Assembly (NCBI GenBank): GCA_937995985.1 | Contig: CALKIR010000025.1 | Location: forward strand, 62,001-126,000 | Reading direction: 5' to 3' | DNA length: 64,000 nt | Source of the DNA: an uncultured Alcaligenaceae bacterium | GTDB lineage: Bacteria; Pseudomonadota; Gammaproteobacteria; Burkholderiales; Burkholderiaceae_B | In this document: positions 9,827 through 18,622 of the stretch, in pieces | How the letters are laid out: each line of letters begins with the position of its first letter | Numbering within the stretch: position 1 is the first letter of the stretch | Notes under the pieces: model-generated | Told to the model about the DNA's origin: nothing | Seen by the model: only the letters and a program-made list of their open reading frames with translations | Databases searched by the model: none | Made by a program: the position numbers and the translations under genes

Positions 9827-9890
9827 ATGGGTAAACCCTTATTGTCTCTGCAGTACTGCACCTATTCAAATAAGGTGGAAGTTTACCCAT
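9827..9890. promoter_or_regulatory. Operator-like inverted repeat between gntR and tctC
   Basis: A perfect 10-bp inverted repeat (ATGGGTAAAC at 9827-9836, GTTTACCCAT at 9881-9890) encloses a second, 6-bp one (CCTTAT 9837-9842, ATAAGG 9870-9875). In the middle is a perfect 12-bp palindrome, TGCAGTACTGCA (9849-9860). The nested symmetry lies in the divergent control region, 37 nt before the tctC start. It could be a GntR binding region or a leader-RNA hairpin. A smaller hairpin, AACATC-TTTA-GATGTT, follows at 9895-9910. Confidence 0.55.
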
Positions 9891-9926
9891 TGTGAACATC
9901 TTTAGATGTTAATCAACGGAGTCATT

Positions 9927-10922
9927 ATGTTGTTCAAAAAATTCAAATCCTGGGCATCTAGCCTATTCTTAGGCACTGCTCTTTTACTAACCGGCCTTCC
10001 CGCTCATGCTGAGGATAACTGGCCGAATAAACAAATTACTTTTGTCATTGCTTTAGGCCCTGGAGGCTCAGCCGATCGCACCGCCCGACTGGTGGCTCAA
10101 CGTATGCAAGATGAGCTTGGTGTCCCCATCCGCGCAATTAATCAACAAGGGGGAGGAGGACACGTCGGGCATACCTACTTCATGAATATGCCTAAAGATG
10201 GGAGTTTTTTTCTTTTTACCTCTATTCACCCCTATATCAGCAGTGCCATTTTGAATAAAAATGCCCCCTACTCCTTAGATGATTTTGCCTTCATCAATGG
10301 CCAATGGACTGATACGGACCTATTTGCTTTAAACGCAAAACTGCCTTTCCAGACTCTGGATGAGTTTATGGATGCAGTCAAAAATGAACCCGGCAAATAT
10401 CGCATCAGCGTGGTGCCAGGCTCTACTGGGCATATCAACACTATTCTTTTACTCGAAGCGTATGGCCTGGCTCCTGATGCAGTAAACATTGTGACGTATG
10501 AGTCCGGAGGAGCGGCACGTACCGCTGCTGCTGGGGGACAGGTCGATATGACAGTATTAGCCGCTGATGGCAGCCTCTCTATCAAAGAGTTCATCCGTCC
10601 GCTCGCGGTTGCCTCCGAGCAGCGTCTCGAAGACTGGGACGCCCCCACCTTAAATGAGGTGCTGATTGCACGAGGTTTGGACCCCGTCACTCCGCTTACT
10701 GGCTCCATGAGAGGCTTAGCCGCTCATGCCGAATTTAAACAGCATTACCCCGAGCGCTTTGAGAAGATCGCCCAAGCCTATCAAAATGTACTTGCCGATG
10801 AAGAGTTTCAAGCCCAGCTTAAAGAACAACGCATTGGCTCAGATTGGTTGGGCCCAGAAAAAACCACTGAAATTATAGAAAGCAACTATCAAATTCTAGA
10901 ACGCTTTAAAGATCAAATTTAA
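9927..10922 (+). CDS. tctC: Bug-type tricarboxylate-binding receptor (TctC)
   Basis: This is the periplasmic solute-binding protein of a tripartite tricarboxylate transporter. It has a Sec signal peptide (KKFKSW, hydrophobic core, cleavage after LPAHA at about residue 28). The Bug fold shows NKQITFVIALGPGGSADRTARL, GGGHVGHTYF in the ligand loop and VPGSTGHINT. The ATG at 9927 has GGAG 5 nt upstream; an ATG seven codons earlier has no ribosome site. tctB and tctA follow on the same strand. The ligand (citrate, methylcitrate or another carboxylate) cannot be read from the sequence. Confidence 0.93.
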   Translation: MLFKKFKSWASSLFLGTALLLTGLPAHAEDNWPNKQITFVIALGPGGSADRTARLVAQRMQDELGVPIRAINQQGGGGHVGHTYFMNMPKDGSFFLFTSIHPYISSAILNKNAPYSLDDFAFINGQWTDTDLFALNAKLPFQTLDEFMDAVKNEPGKYRISVVPGSTGHINTILLLEAYGLAPDAVNIVTYESGGAARTAAAGGQVDMTVLAADGSLSIKEFIRPLAVASEQRLEDWDAPTLNEVLIARGLDPVTPLTGSMRGLAAHAEFKQHYPERFEKIAQAYQNVLADEEFQAQLKEQRIGSDWLGPEKTTEIIESNYQILERFKDQI

Positions 10923-10979
10923 GCACTTTGTCGCAAGCAGCTTAAGCTGCTTGCCTCCATCCTGTAACAAAAGCCTATC

Positions 10980-11432
10980 ATGCGACGTATATCAACAAGT
11001 CATCTTGTTTTTTTGGTTTTGGTAAGCGCGTGTGCAGTATTTCTGAACTGGAGTGCTGTTCGCGCCTCTGCAACGCTCTTTAACCTAATTATTATTGTGC
11101 CCAGTGGGATTTTGGTGCTGGCGCTGGCGGCTTTCATCTTCTTTAGTGCAAAAAAAAGCCCCGCCCTCAAAGATCGTACTGATAGCCAGAAAAAAGATAA
11201 TCGGGCCCTCATTGGAGACCTTCTGTTGCTGGCTCTCTTTGCGGTATTTTGTCTCAGCCTCACTACAGTTGGCTTTGATGTCGCCACCTTTTTATTTGTT
11301 TGGCTGGGCATTTTATTGGGCGGAGCGCGTAGCTGGCTCGTTCCTCCTATTTATTCTGCCCTGTTTACCTTTGCCCTCACTAAGGGCTTTGGCTCTTTAT
11401 TCCCTTTCCCCATGCCCCTGATGGTGTTGTAA
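10980..11432 (+). CDS. tctB: Tripartite tricarboxylate transporter small membrane subunit (TctB)
   Basis: This is a 150-residue hydrophobic protein with four predicted membrane helices: about residues 7-24, 33-52, 75-93 and 98-140 as a hairpin pair. Size and position between tctC and tctA identify it as TctB; the primary sequence of this family is poorly conserved. The stop codon TAA is immediately followed by the tctA ATG, so the two are translated together. It forms the inner-membrane complex with TctA. Confidence 0.88.
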   Translation: MRRISTSHLVFLVLVSACAVFLNWSAVRASATLFNLIIIVPSGILVLALAAFIFFSAKKSPALKDRTDSQKKDNRALIGDLLLLALFAVFCLSLTTVGFDVATFLFVWLGILLGGARSWLVPPIYSALFTFALTKGFGSLFPFPMPLMVL

Positions 11433-12944
11433 ATGATAGATAGCGTTGCGTTTTCTCAAGCCATTTCACTGCTGTTTACTACTCTAGACCCGTGGCTCTA
11501 TGTGATTCCCGGTCTTGTCATCGGCTTGATTTTTGGTGCGGTTCCTGGCTTGCAAATTTCTATGGCCATGGCAGTATTTTTGCCCATTACCTGGATGATG
11601 GATTTCTTACAAGCCATGCTCTTTTTAACCGCTATTTTCACTGGAGGAGCCTATGGCGGGGGAGTCACGGCTATTTTAATGAATATTCCAGGCTCCTCCT
11701 CAAGCGTGGCTACTGCCTTTGATGGCTATCCCATGGCTCGTCAAGGCAAACATAATGAAGCTTTAGGCATCGGGTTAGGGGCATCTGTCATAGGTACCTT
11801 TATTGGTTACGCCCTTTTACTCATACTGATTCAGCCCTTGGCTGGGATGGTTTTGCGCTTAGGCCCCTTAGAAATGGTCATGATTGTCTTATGGGGACTG
11901 GCTTTAATTGCAACCCTTAATGACAGCACCGTAGCCAAAGGCTTATTAGCAGGAGGGCTTGGACTGCTGCTGAGTCAAATCGGCATGTCCTCAACCGGAA
12001 TTATGCGTACCACCATCGGCAACCCTTATTTAATAGATGGCATTGCCGTGGTACCTGCTATGATTGGTCTATTTGCAGCCTCAGAATTACTGCGCTTACG
12101 TGCTGGCTCTTATTTAGTCGAAGAAGAGAGCGCACGCAAAATCTCTTTAGTCAAAATACTCAAAGGATTAGTCCAAGTACTTAAATACCCCAAACTCATC
12201 CTTAAAGGGAGCTTTATTGGCGCCCTAATTGGTGCGGTGCCTGGAGTAGGTTCATCAGTAGCCAATCTTGTTGCTTATGGAGAGGTGCGACGTACCTCCA
12301 AACACCAAGAGGAGTTTGGCAAAGGCAGTGTCGAAGGACTGATTGCAGCAGAGTCCTCTAATTCGAGCTCCGAAGGCGGCTCAATGACTGCTCTCCTAGC
12401 GCTGGGCATTCCAGGAGGAGCTGCTACGGCGGTTCTGCTTGCAGCCTTTTCTTTTCATAATTTGGTTGGAGGGCCTGCTTTTATCCGTGACCAGCGCGAT
12501 TTGGTGTACTCCATTATTCTGGGTAATTTTGGCCAAGTTGTGTTGCTTGGCCTAGTCGCCCTAATCATCCTTCCTGTATTAGGAATGGTAGTGCGCATCC
12601 CCTTGACTTATTTAGTCCCTTCAGTGCTTGCCCTATGCGCCTGGGGCGGTTTTGGCATTACGGGCACTATTGCAGGACCGGTCACCGTAATGGTTTTTGC
12701 TGGCTTGGGCTGGCTAATGCGACGTCACGCCTACCCAGTCGCCGCCACGGTCATTGGCTTACTCTTAGGTAAAATGGCCGAAGGTGAGATGGTGCGCACC
12801 TTACAAATCTCTGGGGGGCATTTGCTTAGTTACTTTGCCGAGCGGCCCATCGCTATTGTTTTATTAATTTTATTTATTGTATCTACTATTATTTTGCCGC
12901 TATTGCGTAAGCAAAAAGAAAAGAAAATGCGTGTGCAGGTCTAA
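11433..12944 (+). CDS. tctA: Tripartite tricarboxylate transporter large permease (TctA)
   Basis: TctA is the main transport subunit, with about twelve membrane helices in 503 residues. The family motifs are clear: GLIFGAVPGLQISMAMAVFLP near residue 30, GGAYGGGVTAILMNIPGSSSS near residue 67 and the repeated second-half motif IGAVPGVGSSVANLVAYGE, plus LGIPGGAATAVLLAAF. The two halves are inverted repeats of each other, as is usual for the family. Transport is driven by an ion gradient and depends on TctC delivery. The C-terminus is basic and probably cytoplasmic. Confidence 0.96.
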   Translation: MIDSVAFSQAISLLFTTLDPWLYVIPGLVIGLIFGAVPGLQISMAMAVFLPITWMMDFLQAMLFLTAIFTGGAYGGGVTAILMNIPGSSSSVATAFDGYPMARQGKHNEALGIGLGASVIGTFIGYALLLILIQPLAGMVLRLGPLEMVMIVLWGLALIATLNDSTVAKGLLAGGLGLLLSQIGMSSTGIMRTTIGNPYLIDGIAVVPAMIGLFAASELLRLRAGSYLVEEESARKISLVKILKGLVQVLKYPKLILKGSFIGALIGAVPGVGSSVANLVAYGEVRRTSKHQEEFGKGSVEGLIAAESSNSSSEGGSMTALLALGIPGGAATAVLLAAFSFHNLVGGPAFIRDQRDLVYSIILGNFGQVVLLGLVALIILPVLGMVVRIPLTYLVPSVLALCAWGGFGITGTIAGPVTVMVFAGLGWLMRRHAYPVAATVIGLLLGKMAEGEMVRTLQISGGHLLSYFAERPIAIVLLILFIVSTIILPLLRKQKEKKMRVQV

Positions 12945-12949
12945 ATCTT

Positions 12950-14020
12950 ATGTCAACACTCCGCACATTTGCTCGCGGCCTGCTTGCCCTGATTATAGGG
13001 GCAAGCGGAGCCGTTTTATTTATTTACCTTGGGATTTCTCTGCCGTGGGTCTTAGGCAGCATGGTGGCATGTGCCAGCGTCTCGCTGTGCGGGCTCAAGC
13101 TGACCATCCCAAAACGCTGGCGCTCCTATGCCCTGGCCATTATTGGCACCATTTTGGGCAGTAGCTTTACCCTAGAGACCATTTATTCATTGCCTAGTTG
13201 GATGGTTACCATCACCCTCATGTTACTCATGAGCGGACTCTATCTACTGTGCAGTTATAAAATTTTGCTCAAATGGTCAGGAATGGATCGGCTAACTGCC
13301 TTATTTTCTGCTATTCCAGGTGGGCTATCTATCATTAGCGCCCTATCTGAGCTCTATCGCAGTGACACACGCCGTATTGCCCTTAGCCACTCAGCACGTT
13401 TGGTCGCCCTGTTAGTATTAGCGCCCATTATTCTTGTCCATGTTGGCAATTACCCCTTGCCTGAGAGCACCCTTCCTACCTTAACTCAGGATCCAACCGC
13501 TCCCATACTATGGACAGAGCTTGGCTTATTAGTGCTATGTGCCGGTGCCGGTTATGGACTAGCCAGATTATTACACTTTCCAACTGGGGTGCTGCTATTT
13601 CCCATAATATTTTCTGCCTTGGCACATGCCACTGGCTGGGTCACTATAGCAGTACCAGCCCCTCTGGCAGCGCTGGCCCAGGCAATTATTGGTGCCACAG
13701 TGGGTATTCGTTTTGTTGGGTATCGTTGGCGCGATATTTTATATGATGGCTGGTTATCCATAGTAATAGGCGTAGTTTTGGCGCTGCTGTCCATGCTTGC
13801 TGCCCTCATACTGAGCCATTGGCTAGAAATAGATTTTGCCCCATTATTGCTTGTATTATTACCTGGGGGCGCCCCAGAATTAGGGGTTATGGCCTTGGCC
13901 TTGGACATTGATCCTGCGATGGTTTCTACTCACCATATGCTGCGCGTATTGGCCATTGTTGCAGGCATTAGCTTGTTGCTTAACCGCTTTATTCGCACAA
14001 TACAACACAACTCTCAGTAA
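12950..14020 (+). CDS. AbrB-family membrane protein
   Basis: This is a 356-residue polytopic membrane protein of the AbrB duplication family, sometimes labelled putative ammonia monooxygenase without biochemical support. Each half has the repeat signature: GASGAVLFIYLGISLPWVLG early in the first half, and the equivalent ARLLHFPTGVLLFPIIFSAL in the second. FSAIPGGLSIISALSEL and LPGGAPELGVMALAL are the paired PGG motifs. It begins 5 bp after tctA and is surely co-transcribed. The location suggests it transports the same or a related carboxylate, or an end product; the true substrate is unknown. Confidence 0.85.
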   Translation: MSTLRTFARGLLALIIGASGAVLFIYLGISLPWVLGSMVACASVSLCGLKLTIPKRWRSYALAIIGTILGSSFTLETIYSLPSWMVTITLMLLMSGLYLLCSYKILLKWSGMDRLTALFSAIPGGLSIISALSELYRSDTRRIALSHSARLVALLVLAPIILVHVGNYPLPESTLPTLTQDPTAPILWTELGLLVLCAGAGYGLARLLHFPTGVLLFPIIFSALAHATGWVTIAVPAPLAALAQAIIGATVGIRFVGYRWRDILYDGWLSIVIGVVLALLSMLAALILSHWLEIDFAPLLLVLLPGGAPELGVMALALDIDPAMVSTHHMLRVLAIVAGISLLLNRFIRTIQHNSQ

Positions 14021-14031
14021 AGCCCACAACA

Positions 14032-14066
14032 CCACAAGATGGGGGGGCTGCTGCCCCTCCTTGTGG
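14032..14066. terminator. GC-rich hairpin between convergent abrB and terC genes
   Basis: CCACAAG (14032-14038) pairs with CTTGTGG (14060-14066), and inside it a G-run at 14041-14047 pairs with CCCC at 14054-14057. This gives a strong stem in the 53-bp gap between two convergent genes. No T-run follows on either strand, so it may slow or protect transcripts rather than act as a classical terminator. Confidence 0.45.
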
Positions 14067-14073
14067 GGAGCGG

Positions 14074-15654
14074 TTATTCTTCTTGCCAAGCCAAATCTGG
14101 CTCAAGCTGTTCGCGCTCAATAATGACAGTGCCGATACGACGACCGTCTAACTGTTTAACTGTAAAGACAAAACGATACGGCCCCCATTCTAAATCACAC
14201 CTATCATTGGCTTGAGGCAAGTGCCCAAAGCGCTCAAGCAAATAACCTCCCAAGGTTGAATACTCCTCATCCTCATCAACTAAACCATCAATTTCCAGCA
14301 CTTGTTCCAAATGATGCAAGTCAGCTGCCCCATCAACCAACCAACGCCCATTTCCTAAAGAACGTATATCGGGCATTTCGTCCTCATCAGGAAACTCGCC
14401 TGCAATGGCCTCAAAAATATCAATAGGCGTCACTACCCCAGCAATTGCACCGAACTCATCAGCCACTAATACCAACTGCCCTCGTGCCTTTTTGAGTTTT
14501 TCCATCAGCTGTATGGTGCCAATAGACTCATGCACGATCAACGGGGCACGCAGACGAGACAATTGAATACTTTTATGCGTGATTAGGTCCTCAACCAATT
14601 CTTTGGCCTGACCCAACCCAATCACATCATCTAAACTACCCTTACACACGGGTAAATAGCTATGGGGCTCACGCGCAATTTGAGCCTGTATGACCTCAGG
14701 AGGATCATCAATATTAATCCAAGAAATATCATTACGAGGCGTCATCAAGGAGCGCACATTACGCTCAGATAAGGTCAACACCCCGCTCACCATATCACGC
14801 TCTTCTTTGCCAAAAACAAGACTGGGATCGATGGTTTGGGCGCTGCTTTCATTATTTGCTGGCATCTCTGATGGCAAACGCTTGCCTAACATACGCAACA
14901 CGGCCTCAGCAGTGCGCTCACGCATGGGGCGCCGCTCCTCAGCCAACCGACGGTTGCGGCGAGCTAACTGATTAAAGGTTTCAATAAGAACAGAAAAAGT
15001 AATGGCAGCATATAAATAACCCTTGGGCACAACAAAACCAAAGCCCTCGACTAGCAATGAAAAGCCAATCATGAGCAAAAAGCCCAAACAAAGTATGACG
15101 ACCGTTGGATGCTGGTTGACAAAGGTCGTCAAAGGCTTAGAGGCCACAATCATGATCACAATAGCAACAATAACCGCTATCATCATGACTGCCAAATGCT
15201 CGACCATCCCTACTGCAGTAATCACCGCATCTATAGAAAACACGGCATCAAGAATCACTATCTGAGTGACAATGATCCAAAAACTGGCATAAGCCCGCAC
15301 CCCTTCGGCCTGGATGGGGCGATAATCAATGCGCTCATGCAGCTCGAGAGTGCCCTTAAACAATAGAAACACGCCCCCCAATATCAGTATCACGTCTCGC
15401 CCTGAAAAGGCATGGCCAAAGAGGGTAAACCACGGCGTATTGAGCGTAATGAGCCAAGACATAATGGACAATAGCCCTAATCGCATCAATAACGCTAAAG
15501 ATAACCCCATAATTCGAGCGCGATCGCGGAACTTGGGAGGCAGCTTATCTACCAAGATGGCGATAAAAATGAGGTTATCTATCCCCAGAACAATTTCTAG
15601 CAATATGAGGGTAAACAAACCGGCCCATGCGGTCGGGTCCAGCATCCACTCCAT
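14074..15654 (-). CDS. TerC-family membrane protein with CBS and CorC domains
   Basis: The 526-residue protein starts with a TerC/YkoY membrane domain (residues about 1-245). It has the acidic motifs LLEIVLGIDNLIFIAI and DAVFSIDAVITAVGM, likely metal-coordinating. A CBS-domain pair (about 300-420, with LMTPRNDISWI and VADEFGAIAGVVTPIDIFE) and a CorC/HlyC C-terminal domain (about 440-520) follow. This is the architecture of E. coli YoaE/YegH. Recent work on TerC proteins points to manganese export rather than tellurite resistance. The exact role here is not known. It lies 47 bp downstream of suhB on the same strand. Confidence 0.9.
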   Translation of the reverse strand: MEWMLDPTAWAGLFTLILLEIVLGIDNLIFIAILVDKLPPKFRDRARIMGLSLALLMRLGLLSIMSWLITLNTPWFTLFGHAFSGRDVILILGGVFLLFKGTLELHERIDYRPIQAEGVRAYASFWIIVTQIVILDAVFSIDAVITAVGMVEHLAVMMIAVIVAIVIMIVASKPLTTFVNQHPTVVILCLGFLLMIGFSLLVEGFGFVVPKGYLYAAITFSVLIETFNQLARRNRRLAEERRPMRERTAEAVLRMLGKRLPSEMPANNESSAQTIDPSLVFGKEERDMVSGVLTLSERNVRSLMTPRNDISWINIDDPPEVIQAQIAREPHSYLPVCKGSLDDVIGLGQAKELVEDLITHKSIQLSRLRAPLIVHESIGTIQLMEKLKKARGQLVLVADEFGAIAGVVTPIDIFEAIAGEFPDEDEMPDIRSLGNGRWLVDGAADLHHLEQVLEIDGLVDEDEEYSTLGGYLLERFGHLPQANDRCDLEWGPYRFVFTVKQLDGRRIGTVIIEREQLEPDLAWQEE

Positions 15655-15701
15655 AAGAGGCCTCTATTTCAATCAAAATGGGCAATGATTACTGTCAAGC
15701 G

Positions 15702-16475
15702 TTATAAATACGCCATCATACGCCCAAATACTCTGGGGCTTGCAGCAACAATCTCACCGGCCGTTATCCAGTCTTGTTCGCCATTAAAATCCCCTACTAA
15801 TCCACCCGCCTCAAGCACTAATAAGGCGCCCGCCACGGTATCCCAAGGCTTAAGATTGACTCCAATAAAGCCATCCAACCGACCACACGCCACATAGGCC
15901 AAGTCTAATACCACCGAACCGGTTCGACGTACGGCAGCACAATCAGAAAGTAGCGGTGCAAATTGGGAGTCTGCAGACATGCCTCCCCCTGAGCCAGAAA
16001 CATGTGCGCCCAAAAGCGCATCTTGGTACTTTCTCTGCTGCGAAACACGCACCCGCCGATCATTTAAAAATGCCCCCTCGCCGCGACTCGCATAAAACAG
16101 CTCGTTACGAGTGGGATCAAACACCAACGCATGTGCTAATTGCTGACGGTGCAACAAACCTATAGAAATAGCATAATGAGGAAAGCCATGAATAAAATTA
16201 GTGGTGCCATCTAAGGGATCAATCACCCATTGATAGTCAGCAGGGTCGGATGCAGCACGAATCATACCGCTTTCCTCAGCCAAAATATCATGATCAGGAT
16301 AAGCCTGCTGCAATGTGTCAATGATGATCTGCTCTGCTTCGCGATCAACCTCAGTGACATAGTTTTTAGGCCCCTTTTTATCTACATAAAGACGTTCAAT
16401 ACGCAAACTGGCGCGGTTAATTACCTGCCCCGCACGTCGTGCCGCCCGCAGGGCGGTATTTAGCATCGCATTCAT
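15702..16475 (-). CDS. suhB: Inositol-1-monophosphatase family protein (SuhB)
   Basis: This is a magnesium-dependent, lithium-sensitive phosphatase fold of 257 residues. Metal-binding residues are seen in LAEESG (about residue 68), WVIDPLDGTTNFIHGFPH (about 87) and KPWDTVAGALLVLEAGG near the C-terminus. In proteobacteria SuhB also joins the ribosomal-RNA antitermination complex, which is probably its essential role. It is divergent from trmJ across 114 bp. The N-terminus MNAMLNTALRAARRAG matches relatives, so the ATG at 16475 is well supported. Confidence 0.95.
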   Translation of the reverse strand: MNAMLNTALRAARRAGQVINRASLRIERLYVDKKGPKNYVTEVDREAEQIIIDTLQQAYPDHDILAEESGMIRAASDPADYQWVIDPLDGTTNFIHGFPHYAISIGLLHRQQLAHALVFDPTRNELFYASRGEGAFLNDRRVRVSQQRKYQDALLGAHVSGSGGGMSADSQFAPLLSDCAAVRRTGSVVLDLAYVACGRLDGFIGVNLKPWDTVAGALLVLEAGGLVGDFNGEQDWITAGEIVAASPRVFGRMMAYL

Positions 16476-16589
16476 AAATAGCCGTTCAAAAAAAACAATA
16501 AAAAAACATCAAAGATCAATTCATTTTACAATGAGCGCGTGTAGATGCATCTACATCACCCACTGATTGAATAATAAGCAGATTTGTCC

Positions 16590-17405
16590 ATGAGCATCAC
16601 AGAATCTACTCACCCTAAATCTCTCTTTGAGCACATCCATTTTGTTATGATTGCCCCAAGCCACCCTGGCAACGTAGGCGCCGCTGCCCGCGCACTCAAA
16701 ACGATGGGCTTTGGCACATTGGTGTTAGTTGATGTTAAGCCATCAATAATAGCGCATCCTGAAGCAATTGCCATGGCCAGTGGCGCAACAGATGTACTCG
16801 AGCAGGCGCGTATCACTGCAGACCTAGGTAGCGCCTTGGCCCCCATGCACCTTTCTTTTGCCTTAACCGCCCGAACACGTTATCTTGGCCCACCGCCCTG
16901 CCATATTCGTGCCGCAGCCCAATTAGCGGCCGATAATGTGCAACGTGAACAGGTACACATCGCCTTGGTTGTCGGCACAGAACGCGTTGGCCTGACCAAT
17001 GAGCACATCGCACATTGTAATTACTTATGCCATATTCCGGCGAATGAGCACTATAGCTCACTTAATGTTGCTCAAGCGTTGCAAATAGCAGCTTGGGAAT
17101 TTCGTTATGCCTTACTTAATGGCGATCAGGCCTCTGAGAGACTCCTACCCAAAGCAATCAAAGGTAAGAAGCATCGCCGCGCTCGGCCAGCTCACTCAGC
17201 ACAAGTTGATGCCCTCCTACAACATTGGTTTGAAGCCCTCACCGCCCTTGACATCATTAAGCCTCATGAGCCAAAAAAAATACCAGAGCGCATGACTCAT
17301 TTTTTTCGTCGCGCCCAGATGCGCGAAGATGAAGTTTCTTTATTCAGAGGTATTTGCTCAGCCATTTTAAAGCGCTCCCAAAACAGACAAAAAAAACGTC
17401 CATAG
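16590..17405 (+). CDS. trmJ: tRNA (cytidine/uridine-2'-O)-methyltransferase TrmJ
   Basis: TrmJ is a SPOUT-class enzyme that methylates the ribose 2'-O of residue 32 in the tRNA anticodon loop. The family motifs are [17 protein letters not shown] (about residue 26), the knot segments [13 protein letters not shown] and the ending [20 protein letters not shown]. The C-terminal helical region (about 200-271), with [16 protein letters not shown], is the TrmJ-specific extension. A TTG two codons upstream keeps the frame open, but the ATG at 16590 is the likely start. It is followed by cysE, as in many betaproteobacteria. Confidence 0.93.
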   Translation: MSITESTHPKSLFEHIHFVMIAPSHPGNVGAAARALKTMGFGTLVLVDVKPSIIAHPEAIAMASGATDVLEQARITADLGSALAPMHLSFALTARTRYLGPPPCHIRAAAQLAADNVQREQVHIALVVGTERVGLTNEHIAHCNYLCHIPANEHYSSLNVAQALQIAAWEFRYALLNGDQASERLLPKAIKGKKHRRARPAHSAQVDALLQHWFEALTALDIIKPHEPKKIPERMTHFFRRAQMREDEVSLFRGICSAILKRSQNRQKKRP

Positions 17406-17542
17406 GGCAGCCTATGTTATTTGTGGTACAAAACAGTAAAATAACGAACAGAACGTCATGGCATGAGCTTATGCGCTTAGGTTATGCCCAGCACTCATGC
17501 TCATTGCCCTCCATACACCTTACCACTTTCCATACACCACCT

Positions 17543-18436
17543 ATGTTTTCTAGACTTCGTGAAGACATCGCTTGCATTTATAAACGCGACCCCGCTGCTC
17601 GTAGCAAACTAGAAATATTAACCTGCTATCCAGGCCTCCATGCCGTGCTCATTCATCGCCTCGCGCACCGACTCTGGAAGGCGGGTTTTTATCTCATTGC
17701 CCGCTTTATCTCCCACCTCAACCGCATGTTCACCGGCATAGAAATACACCCTGGAGCACAAATTGGTCGGCGTGTTTTCATCGATCATGGCTTAGGAGTG
17801 GTTATCGGTGAAACCGCTGTAGTCGGTGATGATTGCACTATCTACCAAGGGGTGACCTTAGGCGGAACAAGCCTGTACAAAGGAACCAAACGACACCCCA
17901 CCCTAGAAGCAGGGGTGGTGGTCGGCGCCGGAGCACAAATCCTCGGAGGATTTACCGTTGGTCAAGGAGCCAAAATTGGCTCTAATGCGGTAGTAATCAA
18001 ACCCATTCCCGCTGGGGCCACCGCAGTAGGCAACCCTGCCCGCATCATTCTTAAAAAAGAACACAGCACTCACTCCGACGCCCCATCACCAACTCAACAA
18101 GACCGCCCCTCTCTGGCTTCGCAATTAGGCCATAATCCTTGTGTTGCGGATGAAGAGCCTCTCAACCCTCAACCCTTGCATGAGCTACTCAAACAATCGC
18201 GTCAACAACAAGAACAAACTGCTGAATTAGGAGAAACTGGATTTGCTGCGTACGCAGTAGAAAAAAATGGAGTGGATCCGCTGACTGAAGTACTCGAAGA
18301 GCTCATTCGACACAGCGCACGACAAGAAAAACGGATTGAACAACTTTGCAAGGCACTTGAAGAGTTAGGGCAGCGTGTAGACGATGGGCAACAGCCTCTG
18401 GACGTTGAAAGGCTTAATAAAATCGTCGACTCCTAG
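17543..18436 (+). CDS. cysE: Serine O-acetyltransferase with C-terminal extension
   Basis: CysE acetylates L-serine to O-acetylserine, the cysteine precursor. The left-handed beta-helix hexapeptide repeats run from about residue 64 to 165 ([67 protein letters not shown]). The catalytic His/Asp lie in the IDHG and DDC segments. After about residue 175 there is a 120-residue extension absent from the E. coli enzyme, rich in Gln and Glu, ending in a probable coiled coil ([20 protein letters not shown]). The frame is open 63 codons upstream, but [17 protein letters not shown] is the conserved start. Confidence 0.93.
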   Translation: MFSRLREDIACIYKRDPAARSKLEILTCYPGLHAVLIHRLAHRLWKAGFYLIARFISHLNRMFTGIEIHPGAQIGRRVFIDHGLGVVIGETAVVGDDCTIYQGVTLGGTSLYKGTKRHPTLEAGVVVGAGAQILGGFTVGQGAKIGSNAVVIKPIPAGATAVGNPARIILKKEHSTHSDAPSPTQQDRPSLASQLGHNPCVADEEPLNPQPLHELLKQSRQQQEQTAELGETGFAAYAVEKNGVDPLTEVLEELIRHSARQEKRIEQLCKALEELGQRVDDGQQPLDVERLNKIVDS

Positions 18437-18545
18437 CGTCTCGCATGCGCGCATCGCCCCCAATAGCCAGCCCTGATGCACGGTCTCTGGCCATTATAAA
18501 AAATAGGCGCACACACAACACAGCATGAAAAAAACCCTGTCCTCT

Positions 18546-18562
18546 TGTCCAAAAGGTGGACA
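18546..18562. promoter_or_regulatory. Operator-like inverted repeat upstream of the iclR gene
   Basis: TGTCCA (18546-18551) and TGGACA (18557-18562) form a perfect 6-bp inverted repeat with a 5-nt spacer. It lies 60 bp before the IclR-family start codon. IclR regulators usually bind short palindromes near their own promoters, so this is a plausible autoregulatory site. The rest of the 186-bp gap after cysE shows nothing else I can name. Confidence 0.4.
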
Positions 18563-18622
18563 CATCGGGCAGTTTGGGTTATTTTTCTATAGGTTTCTTT
18601 ATCTATTGATGAGTCACAATGT

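Noticed and set aside
11000..11311. A 103-codon frame antisense to tctB, and similar long antisense frames in other genes
   Set aside because: They mirror the codon pattern of the real genes, lack ribosome sites and have no recognisable domains.
14074..15654. Tellurite resistance cluster
   Set aside because: Only the TerC domain is present, fused to CBS/CorC; no other ter genes are found, and TerC proteins are better linked to metal export.
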